From the NCBI GenBank assembly GCA_012295275.1, contig CM022672.1, positions 10,797,904 to 10,859,903 of the forward strand: 62,000 nucleotides of DNA, read 5' to 3'. Positions 1 through 15,891 of this stretch are shown piece after piece. The position numbers were made by a program, and so were the translations under genes. The DNA comes from Chrysomallon squamiferum. Its lineage: Eukaryota; Mollusca; Gastropoda; Neomphalida; Peltospiridae. The notes beneath the pieces are model-generated. The model saw nothing but the letters and a program-made list of their open reading frames with translations. It searched no databases and was not told where the DNA came from. Every line of letters starts with the position of its first letter. Position 1 is the first letter of the stretch.

Positions 1-1054
<1,054 letters not shown>

Positions 1055-3360
1055 AGCTACAAAATGTGAGCTTGCTAAGATTATGAACAGACAGACATGT
1101 TTCCAGGAGCTGATGAAGCAGAAAGATGAGATTATTGGGGATCTTGACGAGAAGCTTGGCCAGCTAGGACATGGGGACCAGGCTTACGACAGCAAGAAAA
1201 GGTGAAAATATCTTATTATACCTTTATACTTTCCAGTAATAACATCATTTTTAAGTATAAATCAGGCTTACGACAGCAAGAAAAGGTGAAAATATCTTAT
1301 TATAACTTTATACTTTCCAGTATTAACATTATTTATGACAGCAAGAAAAGGAGAAAATATCTTATTATAACTTTATACTTTCCAGTAATAACATCATTTT
1401 TAAGTATAAATTAGGCTTATGACAGCAAGAAAAGGTGAAAATATCTTATTATAACTTTATACTTTCCAGTAATAACATTACTTACGACAGCAAGAAAAGG
1501 TGAAAATATCTTATTATAGCTTTATACTTTCCAGTAATAACATCATTTTTAAGTATAAATCAGGCTTACAATACAAGAAAAGGTTAATATATATTATCAT
1601 TCTAGTATTAACATCACTGTTTAGTATAAATCAGGCTTCTGTATTTCCTGTTTAATATTTAAAATGGACTGATACAGAAGTGTTTGTAAAGAAGAACTAT
1701 ATCTTATTTTTTCCACATTTATTCCATATATCATAATCATGAATGTACTAAAAAATAGTGGTCATAACACATTACTGATACTGTAATCAAACATGCAGGA
1801 ATAATGATTTATTTACAAACACACACACACATAAAAACACACACACACACACACACACATATAAAAACACACACACACACACATCTCCAATTATCATTAT
1901 TCCATAATCGTCACAAAAGGGAAGCAAGGCATAAATTATATATTACTGCTTTGTTGTGTTACTGTTTAAACTATGGCGAATTTATATTTCTCCAGTATAT
2001 TTTTCTACTTAATCAACAAACTCTATTGTCCTGGAATTTTGTGTCTGTTGTTTGATATGTTTGTACAAGCTGTGCAGCTCAGTATTATTCTGTAAATGAA
2101 ATCACTGGTTTGCCTATTTGCACACAGTTCAAATACAACACTTAAATTAACATTCAAATGCAACAATCCATTAGTATTCAAATATAACACAGTTCATTAT
2201 TATTCAATATTCAGTAGTTTTCAAATATAACATAAATACATTAATATTACAAAAACAACATGTTGAATTAGTATTCAAATTGGTATTCACAATATAATAT
2301 TAAATTAAAACTCAAATACAACTGAGTTTATTAGGATTCTAATATGACAGAGTGCATTACAATTGAAATGTAATGCAGTTTGTTCAGATATGACACAATG
2401 CTCTAGAATTCAAATATAACCCAGTGCTTTAGAATTCAAATATAGCCCTATTCATTAGTATTCAGATATGAATGTGTGCTTTAGAATTCAAATATAAACC
2501 AAATCATTAGTATTCATATATAACATAGTGCTTTAGAATTCAAATGTAACCCAAATCATTAGTATTCATATATAACATAGTGCTTTAGAATTCAAACGTA
2601 ACCCAAATCATTAGTATTCATATATAACATAGTGCTTTAGAATTCAAACGTAACCCAAATCATTAGTATTCATATATAACATAGTGCATTATAATTCAAA
2701 TGTAACCCAAATCATTAGTATTCATATATAACATAGTGCTTTAGAATTCAAATGTAACCCAAATTCATTAGTATTCATATATATGACTCAACACAGTTCA
2801 TTAATGAAACCGTACAACAATGATAAGCTCTTACTAATAAGTGAAACAGTTGTTAGCCGGTGTTGATGATGTAGATAGTGACAGACTGGTGTGAACAGAA
2901 TTAATTATCTCAGTTGTGAGTAACTGGCAGTTTCAAAGATTTCTCCTCAGTTATTTGTGTCAGTGGGCTTTCAGTGTTAACACTAGTAATAATGAACTGA
3001 TTGAATGGAAAGATGACTTGTTTTTGTGACAGTCTAATGAAAAAAATGTACGTATTTAATATTTTGTGTATGTTGGGATACGATGTAAGTATAATGGTGT
3101 ATTGATATGTAGATGTGTACATTTTTTGATATGTGTATATAAACTTGTGTATGTAACTCTGGGATTTTAGTTTTATATTTTTATGGTTTTGTTCTGAATA
3201 CTCAGTTGTTTTATTCATTATATAAATGGAAAGAAATGAAAAAAGTCACAATAAATGAATAAACAAATAAACAAATACACAAAGAAACACAGAAAAAAAC
3301 AAACAAACAAATAAATAAATACAAAATTAATAAATATTTAAATGCAAAAATAAATAAATT

Positions 3361-3403
<43 letters not shown>

Positions 3404-3952
3404 GTAATAGATACATAATAACAAATAAACAAATAATTATAAAAAAACAAAATAAACAAATAAACAAATAATTAAGTAAAAAAGTAAACAAGTAAGTAAC
3501 TAAGTAAGTAAACAAGTCTGTAAGCAAGTAAGTAAGTAAATAAGTAAACAAGTAAACTAAGTAAATTTATGTGTTGTGTTAAGGACAGCAAAGATCACGA
3601 AGGAGCTGCAGGAGCGAACAGAATCAGAATCGTTCCTCAATGAAGAAGTGAGAGTAAAGTCAAGTAAACAGGATGGGTTAGTTGTTTGTCTTGTTGTACA
3701 TTGCTCTGTCTGTCAGTGTGCGTATGTGTGTGTCTGTGTGTGTCTGTGTGTGTGTGTGTGTGTGTGTTGTGTGTTGTGTGTCAGGACAGCAAAGATCACG
3801 TGTATGTGTATGTGTGTATGTGTATGTGTCTGTGTGTGTATGTGTATGTGTCTGTGTGTGTGTGTGTGTGTCAGTGTTTTGTGTCAGAATCAGAATGTGT
3901 CTGTGTTCCTCAATGAAGAAGTGTGTGTGTGTGTGTGTGTGTGTGTGTCAGT

Positions 3953-4003
<51 letters not shown>

Positions 4004-4046
4004 TGTGTGTGTGTGTGTCTCACGAGTGTCACGTGTCTGTGTGTGT

Positions 4047-4080
<34 letters not shown>

Positions 4081-4129
4081 CTGTGTGTGTGTGTGAACAG
4101 GATGGGTTAGTTGTTTGTCTTGTTGTAAT

Positions 4130-4174
<45 letters not shown>

Positions 4175-4177
4175 AGT

Positions 4178-4239
<62 letters not shown>

Positions 4240-7200
4240 ATCTCTGCTTTCAATGAACAGGATGGATTAGTTATTTGTCTTGTTGTAATTACTCTGTGTA
4301 TGTGTGTGTGTTTTTGTGTGTGTGTCAGTGTGTGTGTGTGTCAGAAAGACAAACACATCTCAGCATATCCACATCCTTACAAAATATACGTACACACAAC
4401 ATATATATATCATGGATGGGTTATATGATTGTTTGTGTTTCCATTCCATTTCTTCCACTAATCTGTTGTTCCCGTGTTCACCCATTTTACATTTTCATAC
4501 ATCCTCTATCCAAAACAGTTTAAAACAATTTATTGATAAATATATTCAAATGACTTGACAATTAATTAGATAATATTTCTGTAATTTAAAAAAAAAAAAA
4601 ATCTATCTTTGTAATAATTCATATAAAATATTTCTGCCAAATATTAAACCAAATATATTGATTTTACTTTTTCCGAAACAGAACACTAATATTATTATTT
4701 TTTTGTTGGTTTGTTAAATTAAATTTATAGCAAGTTGCAGTGGCTGGAGGCTGAGATAGACAAGTGGAAACTGGACTACGTGTCACTCATCCAGTCCAGC
4801 ATCAGATTCACAGGATCAGACACAATGGACGACGCAGAGCTTATTCTGTTTGGTGGAGACAAGGTGCATTTTTAGACAAAATTATTTCTTTTAAAAATGT
4901 ACCTTTGACTGAACTCAAAAACTGTCTGTGTGTTCTTTTTAGTTCTGAGATACTGCTTTATTTGTTTCTGGTTAACAGTTGTTGCTGATATTAAGTATAA
5001 AATAAAAAAGTTTTTTGCAGACATGTTTGATTTTTATTGGGTTTTTTTGATACTAAGAAACTAAAACAAAATTCCTGAAAGACTAAGTAATTTGATTATT
5101 TCCTCAGAATTGTTTTTATTTATTTATTTGTTTGTTTGTTTGTATTTATATATTTATATTTTTGTTGTTGTTAAAAGAGTACAAATTAATATTTTATATA
5201 CATATTATTTATATATGAAATTCATAGATATTAAATTTTTGTGTCTTCTTCTGCTTCTCTTTGTCATTGTAATTACTGTTATTTCAGCACAAGATCAGAG
5301 TTCTGAATCTGCTAGATGAAGCCAGAAAAATCAACCCAAGTTTGCCCACATATGAAAGGTAAGTCAAAGCAATAAACAAAGATATTAACAGTTTTGTCTT
5401 TGACTAAAAAGTTAAACAAATAAATTAACATTTTTGTTTTTGACTAGAAAGTTAAACACAGATGTTTTTTTACTTGACTGATAAAGATGTTAATGTTAAA
5501 AAGTTTGAATTTTACTACATTTGTAAAAACATATAACGTTTTGTTCTTGACTAGACTGATAAACAAAGATATTAACAGGTTTTTGACTAGAATTGCAACA
5601 AAAACAGTATAGTTTTGTTTTTGAACACACTGCTAAACAATGATTTTTTCTATTTTGAGTGCTTAGTGTTATGTTTAACTAAATTCATAAATCATGAAGC
5701 TTATTCATCATCATTGCCTTGTTTTTCTCACTCTGTAGACTGGTGAACCGTGAGGTTCATGTGGACTGCTATGGGTTCAAACACCAGTTTGAGGACAGTG
5801 GGTTGCTGCTGCACTACCTGTGCCAGGAACTGACTCTTCACTACCAAACCCAGGCAGGAACCTACGAGAAACACCAGTACAACTGGATGGTCTTTCTTCA
5901 GAAGTATTCCAAACAGATGCTGAAAAATGTGAGTGAAATAAATATCAATGTAGAATATATATACAGTTCAGGAAATAATTTTACATATTTTTAAGATGGA
6001 CACAAAATTATATGTATGGCTACAGTTATCAAGGGTCTGAGGTTTGAATTATTATTTGTTGTAACTAGATGGTCTTTGTTCAGAAATGTTCCAGACAGAT
6101 TCTTAAAAATGTGAGTGAACTTAATAGCAATACAAAATTAAAAAAACTCAGGTTATAGTATAAGTTTACATATTTTAAAGTCATTTATTGATATCTTGAC
6201 ACATGTTTATGGTTAAAGTTATTATAAGTTGAAAATGTTGGTTACCATTATATATTCTAATATTAAAGTCCTGATGTATTATTAGAGTTTTCTTGTAGAG
6301 ATTAACAGTAAATAAACAACAATTTTTAATATTAATGACTGTTAAATATCACTGAAGTAAATCTGAAAGAAGAAAACAAATACAATATTGTCTCTTTCTT
6401 CTAATTACAAGTAAAGATTATTAATATACACTTTAAATAAAGAGAAAAAATAAAACACATTACTGTATATGACACCTCAGCCACAGAGTACTGGTTAGAA
6501 CAGGAAATAATATGATTAGTCTGTTGGAGAGAATTGATCTTTTGACCTTCTGTTTCCTCAACCAAATACTTCACCTCTGAACTTCAACCACTTCACCAAA
6601 TGTTATACATTATGAGTGAAAGATAAGATTAATTTTCTTATATCTTCAAACAATAAAGAGCCTAAAAGAACTTGAGAAATTTTTTAAATGTTTTGTTTTT
6701 CTAGAAAAAAGAACTGAAGAAGCTTTGTCATGGTGGAATTCCAGATCTGTATCGCAAACAGGTGTGGCGCCATCTGGTGTATGACAGAATGCAAGACATG
6801 ATCACAGAAAAGGGACAGCACTACTACCGCAACTTGTGCAGCCTCGTCCCTGATTCTCCAGTAATTATGTTTATTTATACACACTTAATTACATGGAGAA
6901 ATACAAAATAATAAATGACAGTTACATTAATATATTTAGTATACTTGGAGGATTGTTTTTTTGACGATATATTTTCTGTTGTAATAAAGTGTGACAATAA
7001 AATAATAAGTTCATTATGAGGATGCATGAAGGCTAATATTTTTCCACATGTGTTTTTACACTATTTTGTGTATGTAAATGTACAAAACTTCTTTGTAGAC
7101 TGAGTAACGAGGCTATTGTCATTTTCCTTTTCCAGTGATTTACTAATTCTATCAAGGATTTATTTTTAATTTTTTTTTTTTTTTTTTTATTTTAATAATT

Positions 7201-8774
7201 TATTTATTTCTTACAGATAAAACGAGAAATATCACTTTCTAGGCATTCTCATCAATTCTGAATTCATTTACCTTAAGTGTTAAATATATACATCTTTTTT
7301 CACTTTGAGTATTTTATTTTATTTATTTTTTTTATAGATAGGGTTTGGTTTATGTTATTTTTATTTTTATTTTCTTCAGTCATGAATGAATATAAAATAA
7401 ATAATTATTATTATTTACAGCTTGCTGCTCGATACAGAAAACAGGTTTCTCTGGATCTGATGAGAACAATGCCAAGCAATGTGAAGTTCTCTACACAAGG
7501 ATCCAGAGGGGTATGTTACACTTTATACTTAGTTATGTTACACTTTATACTTATTTATGTTACACTGTACTTTTTATGTTACACTGTATACTTATTTATG
7601 TTATACTGTATACTTATTTATGTTACACTGAATAATTATTATGTTACACTGTATACTTATTATGTTACACTGAATACTTATTATGTTACACTGCATACTT
7701 ATTATGTTACACTGAATACTTATTATATTACACTGCATACTTATTATGTTATGTATACTTATTATGTTACACTGTATACTTATTGATGCTACACTTATTT
7801 ATAACACTCTCTTCATATTTATGTTTATTACACTAATATAAATTTCACACTTAAGAATAACTGTTTAAATTATGAATTTCAAAGCTAAGAAAAACTAACA
7901 AAAGTAGGAAGTTGAAGAGTGTATTACACACAGAATTAACCCTGTACAGAGTTTCAGTGTGTTGTGTTTGTGTCTGTGCAGGTGATGGATCTACAGGACA
8001 TTCTGCTATCATTCTGCATCCACAACCCACAGATTGGCTACTGCCAGGGCATGAACTTCATTGTGGGCATGGCTCTGCTCTTCATGGATGCCCAGGACGC
8101 ATTTTGGTGAGTGTCACTATTCAATTTTTTAATCCTTATTATCATTATAGTTACGTTATGAATCACAAATGTGTGATTTGTTGTGCCAATGTTGTTAACA
8201 GTTGATGAAGAATTAATTATAATTAAATCATTAAATAGCTAGAAATATGAGATTTAGGTGATGTTATCTCTGTGTACAGAATATAACTACACATGACAGT
8301 ATATGCATACTTTGCATGAAAGTATATTTAAAATGAAAATTTAAAGGAACCATCTTTACAAAACCTACTAATAATTATATTTTCAAAAATAACTGTTTTG
8401 AGTATAAATAAATAAATAAAAGAACAAAAATACTCTTTGGAAAATATATTATTTATTTCATCTATTTATTTTGGAAATGGTTTTTTGTAATATCATGGAA
8501 AAAAAAAACAACAACATTGCAATGAACAGAAATTCACCAAAATGTCAAAATGTTTTCAGGACCCTCGTTGCTGTCACAGAACGCTACTTCACACCCAACT
8601 ACTTCAACAACAACCTCGTAGGGGCTCAGGCTGACCAGCACGTTTTGAAGGATCTCATCCACGACAAACTTCCTCGACTGTGGAACCACCTGGAGGAGAT
8701 TGACATCGAGGTTTCCACGGTTACACTCAACTGGTTTTTGGGAATCTTCTTTGATGCTGTCCCATTTCAGGTAA

Positions 8775-8819
<45 letters not shown>

Positions 8820-8902
8820 CATACCTGTACTAATTGATTGTTCTCTTTGTTGTGTGTTTGATATGTGCTTGCATTCTGGTACATGCTCATTATATGTTTC
8901 TG

Positions 8903-8938
<36 letters not shown>

Positions 8939-11900
8939 GTGTATAGTTTCAAAGGTGTTTCTGTGGTTGACTGTAACATGGATGGCAGTATTACTTGTAA
9001 GGTGTTTGTGATAACAACAACTTGTGGGTTTTAACTTTCCAGTTCTGTTGTTATAGTTTAATTCATAGTGCTTGTTTCATTTCTCAAACTGAAGATCTTT
9101 TTACACCTTTTTGTGATGAAGAACAAGTAAACTATTTCATGCATTGTGTTTTAAAATGATTTGGAAGTGCTGAATATTAGACTGTGATCCATATTGTTAA
9201 AAATATCCCAGTTTCCATTTACATGCATCATGCATATTATAACAATTTACATATGTCAAAAAAAAAACTTTCAAAATATTTGTTATCATTACTGGAAGTT
9301 ATTTTATGTTTTAATTTTTTTAAATTATAATGTTTAAATACAAGTTAATGTATATTTTTGATGGTACAGGCAAGTGAATAAAAGTATATATTATGAAGAA
9401 TAGTATTCTGTGGACTAATCTTTACTAAAAAGCAAGTTTGACAATAAAATAACAACCTGGTTAATATTTGATATTTTTCATCTGTCTCACACTGGAAATG
9501 TAAAAAAAAGTAAAAAAAAAAATAATAATAATAATAAAAAAAATAAATAAATAAAATTAATTAAAATTGAATCTTAGTATATCAGTGGAAAAGTAATATA
9601 TCCATGTGGAATGTTTTTTACATTTTCATACACAGAACATAACGTACAGCTTTGGAACAGAAGTTCATAGCCTATTTTTAATTGAAATTCAAAAGATAGA
9701 TATTTCTACATAGATTTTATTCAAACACATATTATATAGTAACCATTTTGTCTAATTAAAAAAAAAAATATATATATATATAGATATAGACACAGATACA
9801 AACACACACATTCTTTACAAGTTTCCCACCCACCAGTCATAACCTAAAAAAAAAAATCCCTTCTCAATACTACTTTCTAAAAATATTTGCCACCTCACAG
9901 TAATCAGTACTCGCAAAGAAAACAAAACAAAAAGGTCATCAAGGAACAACATAATTATGCATTCCACCGACTTTTAATTGGACCACTGTTATGAAAGTTT
10001 TGCTATTCCCACACATGAAGCAGGTGGTGAGGTATGGAGAGAAACTGAGACAGTGATCAGTTGGGAGTCCACTTACACCACACCAGACTGTTTCTAATTG
10101 TGAACACTCTGATAAGAGTTATCCAAAGACAATGGAAATGTAAACTGTTCTGTTAACATCGTTGGTCTTGCCCTTTTCAATCTGCCACCCACAAAGAGGG
10201 AAGGATTCTGCACGTTGTTTGTGTGCCAAGACTTAAAACTTAGCTCAAGAGATAAGTGAGTGATGGAGGGGCTGGTTTGTGTTTGTCAAATGATTTAATC
10301 TTGTGACAAATTTTCTGGATTATTGAAGGTTTTTTTTTGGGGGGGTGTTTGTTTTATTTTATTTTATTTTATTTTATTTATTTAAACAATTTTCAGATGT
10401 AATTTCAACAATTTGTCTACATAAAGAAAATTTATTTTCAATGTAAAAGATTGTTATTCATTTCATAACACATAAAGATCTTACTACATTTTTTTTTTTT
10501 TTTAAAATTATTGTAAAAGAAATAAGAATAAAATTAACTTTGGCATTTTTTTGAAATAATAAATTTGTTTAGTGTTAACAGATTCACTCATGTAGGTTAT
10601 GAATAAAATTATGAATGAACGTGAAAAGACTTTCACAAAAAAAATCACAAACTTGATAAGCATCTTGCTAAAATAAATCTTGTTTCTGAACAGATCATTT
10701 CTATTTAGGAATGTAGGTCAATGTAGGATTGTGTTTTTACAAAATTATCACTAAATACTACAAATTCTTAAGACAAATGCATATCACAAGACCCATCATT
10801 CCTTCACACACCTTTAGCTTTACCTACATCTTCTCTACAAAATGTCAGCTATGCAGATCTGATTCACCAACAGAATGTTTGCTATTTTCTGCTTCACCTC
10901 TCTCAGTTCTTAACATTATTCTTCTTTCTTTGTGTGACCAAGTCCTCAGACCTAAGTACTGACAGATGTTGTGGATACAACTATGTGTATCATTGGTACT
11001 GGGTAACCTGCACTCTGTTCACTCTTTGATTCCTGTTTTCAACATCTGTGAGTTGTGTGTGTGTGTGTGAAAACAAAAGTCTTCAAAAGATCCTCTCTGT
11101 CAGCACCAGTGTTGTTCTTCCTTTTACTTCTGCCCAAGTCATTCATAACATTTCCAAAGTTCATGGTTACTCAGTTTGGGGAAAAAAAAATTAGATGAAT
11201 TATTAGCAAGGGGTAGATGATTTGAATTAAAGGAAAATTAAGTGTTTATATTTTCTTGGCTCACATTAGATTTTTTATTTATTTATTTATTTTTTTTTTT
11301 AAATTAGGTATTTATTTTTGTCTCATTTTTTATTTTTTATTATTATTTTTTTTTATTATTACTTTTTTTTTTACTTTTTTTTTTTTTTTTTTTTTTTTAC
11401 TAGATTTTTTCGATTAATAATAATTATTTTATTATTATTATTAGTTTATGTTTTTTGTAGAAGAATTGTAAAAGGATTTTAAAAATTATTATTTATTTAC
11501 AAATAATATAATCCATTTAGATTTCTGTTATCTTCTGATCTGCATATTATTTTCTAAAACATTTTCTCTTTAATGTCATCAGTGTTCTGTAATTTGTGAC
11601 TGTCATCAAATCAGAGATTAGAAATATGCAGAGTAGTTCACATACATATATTGCCACTTTACATTGTTTGAAATACACCATATTTACTTTCTTAATCATT
11701 TCTTAAAACACTTTTATTAATTAGTGCCAGTTTAATATTTTATAATTATAAAAAAATTTCACATTTTTCCAAAGAACATTTTTAAAAAGATTATTAAAAA
11801 AATGTAACTGTAATGATGTTACTTATTATTTCATGACATATCTAATATATATATATTTTTTTTAAAAAAAATCACAATAAATAATAAAGATAAAATTTGA

Positions 11901-14900
11901 CCAGGGTTTTAGGCTTAGCACAATTTCTTAATATCATTCAGAGATTGTCATTTGCAGCATTTATATCAAAACTTGTTTTCAGAAAACATAAAATTTGTAC
12001 AATATCTCAAGTTCTTGAATGAAAATAATATTATTTACAATGTAAGAAACAAACAAACAAACAAACAAACCCGTGATATAATTTCTCATGATTTGATGGT
12101 TTTAAAAATGATCATCCTTTTTATTAACCTCTACAACACGAGAGACAAAATGTTGACATACAAAACAAATCGAAACGTCGGGATCAGGTAACCGGTTTGA
12201 TCATCATTCTCACCGATTTCATCTGAATCCAGTCCTGCCAGTCGTAGTTGAACCAGACGATGCCAGAGTCGTAGCGTCCGTTGAGGTTGCTGTACTGACA
12301 GTGCCGATACCACCAGCCGGCCGTGAAGTAGGAGGCGCAGTGGGTGCTGCTCAAGTCGTTGTCGCGGTCCTGCGTGCTGAACGGCACTCCGTCAGAGTAG
12401 TCCATGCTGTCTGTGGCGTTGCCGCTGAAGCCGTAGATGTACAGCTTGTAGCTGTCTTCCTTGGGCGACACGGCAAACTCTTTGTATTCCACCAGCCAGT
12501 GCTCATTGAATATGTCGACCATTTCGATTTTTAGGCTGTAGTTCTTCGTGCTGGTCAGGTAGTTGAGGAACTCATTGCCGAGCCAGTACTCTCCATTTGT
12601 CTTGCCGAAACCCACGGCGTATTCTGTCCATGACCTTGCAAAGTTCTCCGACCCGTCCATCCTCCGCTGGATGACTGTCCAAGCTCCGTCTTTGTCCATC
12701 TGACACTGAACTGAAAGAGACTGCGGAGATCCCCGGGGAAATATGATGTATGTCCCCGATTTGCGGTAGCCGCGTTCATAATACTCCTGACAGTCTGCAA
12801 TCAGAAATCATTGGGTTTATGTGGATTAGAAATTACTGGATTTGTGATAACATGGATTAGAAATTAGTGAATTTAGGATTATCTGGACTAAAACATATTG
12901 GCTTTATGGTTACATGAATTTTGTTTAATAATCTTATTGTTATTATTATTTTTATTTAAATTGTATTAATTTTCATTTTTCCTTTAAATTTTTATCAATA
13001 TTAATATTTAAATTTCTAATTTCAAACCATGAACAGTGAAATTAAATATAAAATACAGGTGGTTTTTTTTTTCAAAATGTATCAATTAGACATCAGGTAC
13101 CCTTATTCATTTCAACATCAGATGTTTTACATATTAAAATTTTATGCACTTAAGGTACTAATATTAAACTTAGCCTCAATATACACTGAACATTGCCTTC
13201 TTGGTTTTCAACAATAATTAGCTGATAAATTGTAAACAACAAAGAACATCTATATAGAGACTACATAATATTGATTATTTTGTTACCTGTTGGCACCTGA
13301 GACAAAAGATGATCCACTTCTTGTCTTAAGAGCTGCATGACAGGAAAATAGCCTTCCCACGTAGCCACCATGGAGCTGAGCTTGTTTATGAAATGGGTGT
13401 TGTTCTTGGTGTTGGCATGGATACGATACAGTGACCTGTCCACGCGTTTTATCATCTCGTCCATCATGTTGACCTTGTGTTTGAATTTGCTCAGCTCCTG
13501 GTCCACTCTGTGCAGCTTGGAGTCCTGAAACAGGTCTGTGTTCACCTTCTTACAGTCCATCAGACTCTGGTTCAGCACCTTGTTCTCCAGCTTTCCCAAA
13601 CGGTTTTCGTTGTACACAATCTGCAGAGCCAGTTCTTCCAGCTTGGTCATCATGTCACTGGAAGCAGCAGCTGAGAAATTCTCGTCCTTCTGGAGATGTG
13701 TTTTTGTCTTGATTGTTCCCAGGTAGTCGACGTGCTCTCGTAAATCCTGCAGGGTGTTGTTCAGTCTTATTATGTGCATGCGAAGCACTCTGAACTGCTG
13801 GTCACTGAGAGATCTCTGTTCCACAACCTTCCACTCCATCTGGTTCACTGATTTGCTGTTGTTCATGATCATTGCAGTCAGCTCCATTATCTGGTGCTGG
13901 TTGTACTGTGTCGAGTTGATGATTTGGTTGCTGGCGATGTTCCACTGGTCCACAGTGATGACGTGCTGTGTGAAGTTGATCATGGATTCCTGCAGTTTCT
14001 GCATGAAGTCACCAAGCTGGATGGACAGGACTCGTTTTTCCACATCAGTCATTTTACCAGCGAGTTTAGCAAGGTGAGCCTCCAGAGTCTCAATCTGCGA
14101 GTCACGTTTCAGGATCTCCTTTTCAAAGTACACGTCGTGAGTCTGAAGCAAGTTCTTCATCACTTGAACCAAATCATTCTCTGCTTCTGCATCAAGCTTT
14201 TCACTGACTTTCTCCTCTAACTCTTGAAACTTTTCCTCAAGGACAATCACCTTCAGTTTCAGCCAGTTTGGTACGTCATCCAATGACTCCGTTTCCATGG
14301 AGATGTTATCAAGTCTGCCACTACCAATTTCAGTCCAGAATAAAAATTCTTCTGGATCAGAATATTCAGTGTCACCAGATTCACCATCACCCGAGATGAA
14401 ATCACTGCTGGTGAGGACACTTTGATTGTTTGAGGTGTTCAGGTGATTTGATACATTGTTCTGCTGAGGTTTGCTGGAGTGTCTGTCTCTTAAGTGAAAT
14501 TTCAGAACTTGTTTCACTTGCTTGCATTCTGCAGAGTTTTTCAAGTTGAGAAATTTGTGATAACTGTTTCTCTTTGAGTATCTCTATGTCTGAGACAATG
14601 TTTTCGAATGTTTCTGAAATGTTCTGGAATGAAAATGTCTGAGAACTGTTCCACTGGGTGTGATGAGTTTCTTCTCTGTCTGCAGAATGTTTCAATTTCA
14701 ACTTCTGTATCTGTTCCTTGATCCGCTTCTGTTCATAATCTAATCTGGAAATCTCCAGGTTAATGTTTCCATTCACCTCCTCGCTGGTGGCCATCTTCTC
14801 TTGCATCTCCAGCACATGTTGCTTAAGCTGGACAATCTCCTCTGAGGATGTCATTGCACTTTTGCTGTACTCTCGATTTCTTCTCTCAAGACGTTTCAAA

Positions 14901-15848
14901 CGATGTCTGAAATATTAGCACATTAATTACAAATATCTATATAAAATGTTCTTTCAGTTCCCCAAATTTAATATGTTATTCTAATTAAATAATAATGAAA
15001 TAAATATTTTTTTGATTGACTGATTAAGTCAAGTAGTGATATTAATACTAGCAATGACTTCCACAAATTGTCATATATGACACAGTTATCCACAAAAGGC
15101 AAAAATTAGTTAAAAGATTTCCAGGGAATTATGATGGATTCAAAAGGGACTTGTAATAATGTTTTCTTATTGGTTATTTCTAATACATTATTAAATTAAT
15201 TTTTACTTTACTACAACTAGTTTTTGTTGCTAGTAGCCTAACTGGAATTTATTATTTACTTCTTGTAAATATTTCTAACACATCTGAAAATAATTTACAA
15301 GACATTTAACTTCACATAGATAATAATGGCTTAAGTATTTCAAAAGATGAAATAATCTGTTCAGAAATGTACATTATTGAAATAATATTATTTCTTTTTT
15401 TTATTTGAAAAATACATGCCTTGATGGCCTGTTTTGGTCTTACATGCATGCATCTATTTAACAGCTTTAACAAATCCAGTCCACAATAAATGCAGGTCTT
15501 TATTCTATCATATTGAATGATACTGCATAATTATTAAAACCAGTTATGGGATGTCTTACACTCAAGTCAACTGTACAAACTCATTCACACACTTACTCTG
15601 TAAGCCATTTGCAAGAAAGTTTGTAATAGAGACACAGGTGGCTTTAATTTTGAAAAAGAGCTAAATACAACCAAATCTGTCTGTAAAGGCCAAGTAGTTT
15701 GTTTTTCTCAAAAGTTTTCATTTAGTGAGTGGATTTTATGTATAAAGGTGACAGCTCCACAAATATCAGGGTAGGATGTTCTATGTTTTTCTGTTCTTAA
15801 CAATGTTTTCATTTCTTTCATCTTTTTAATTTTTCAATTTTTTTTTGT

Positions 15849-15891
<43 letters not shown>

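Noticed and set aside
2400-2790. CRISPR-like regular repeat
   Set aside because: The 52-bp units are contiguous with no unique spacers, in a eukaryotic intron with no cas genes.
3576-4256. 226-codon + strand ORF of Cys/Val repeats
   Set aside because: It is a translation of the TG dinucleotide array; only its first codons belong to a genuine exon (3584-3653).
10729-10962. 77-codon + strand ORF
   Set aside because: Lies inside the RabGAP intron with no domain, no in-phase splice sites and ordinary intron composition.
12301-14220. Plus-strand ORFs at 12301-12534, 13477-13674, 13754-14077 and 13894-14220
   Set aside because: Shadows of the - strand fibrinogen-domain exons, which carry recognisable domains and splice sites.
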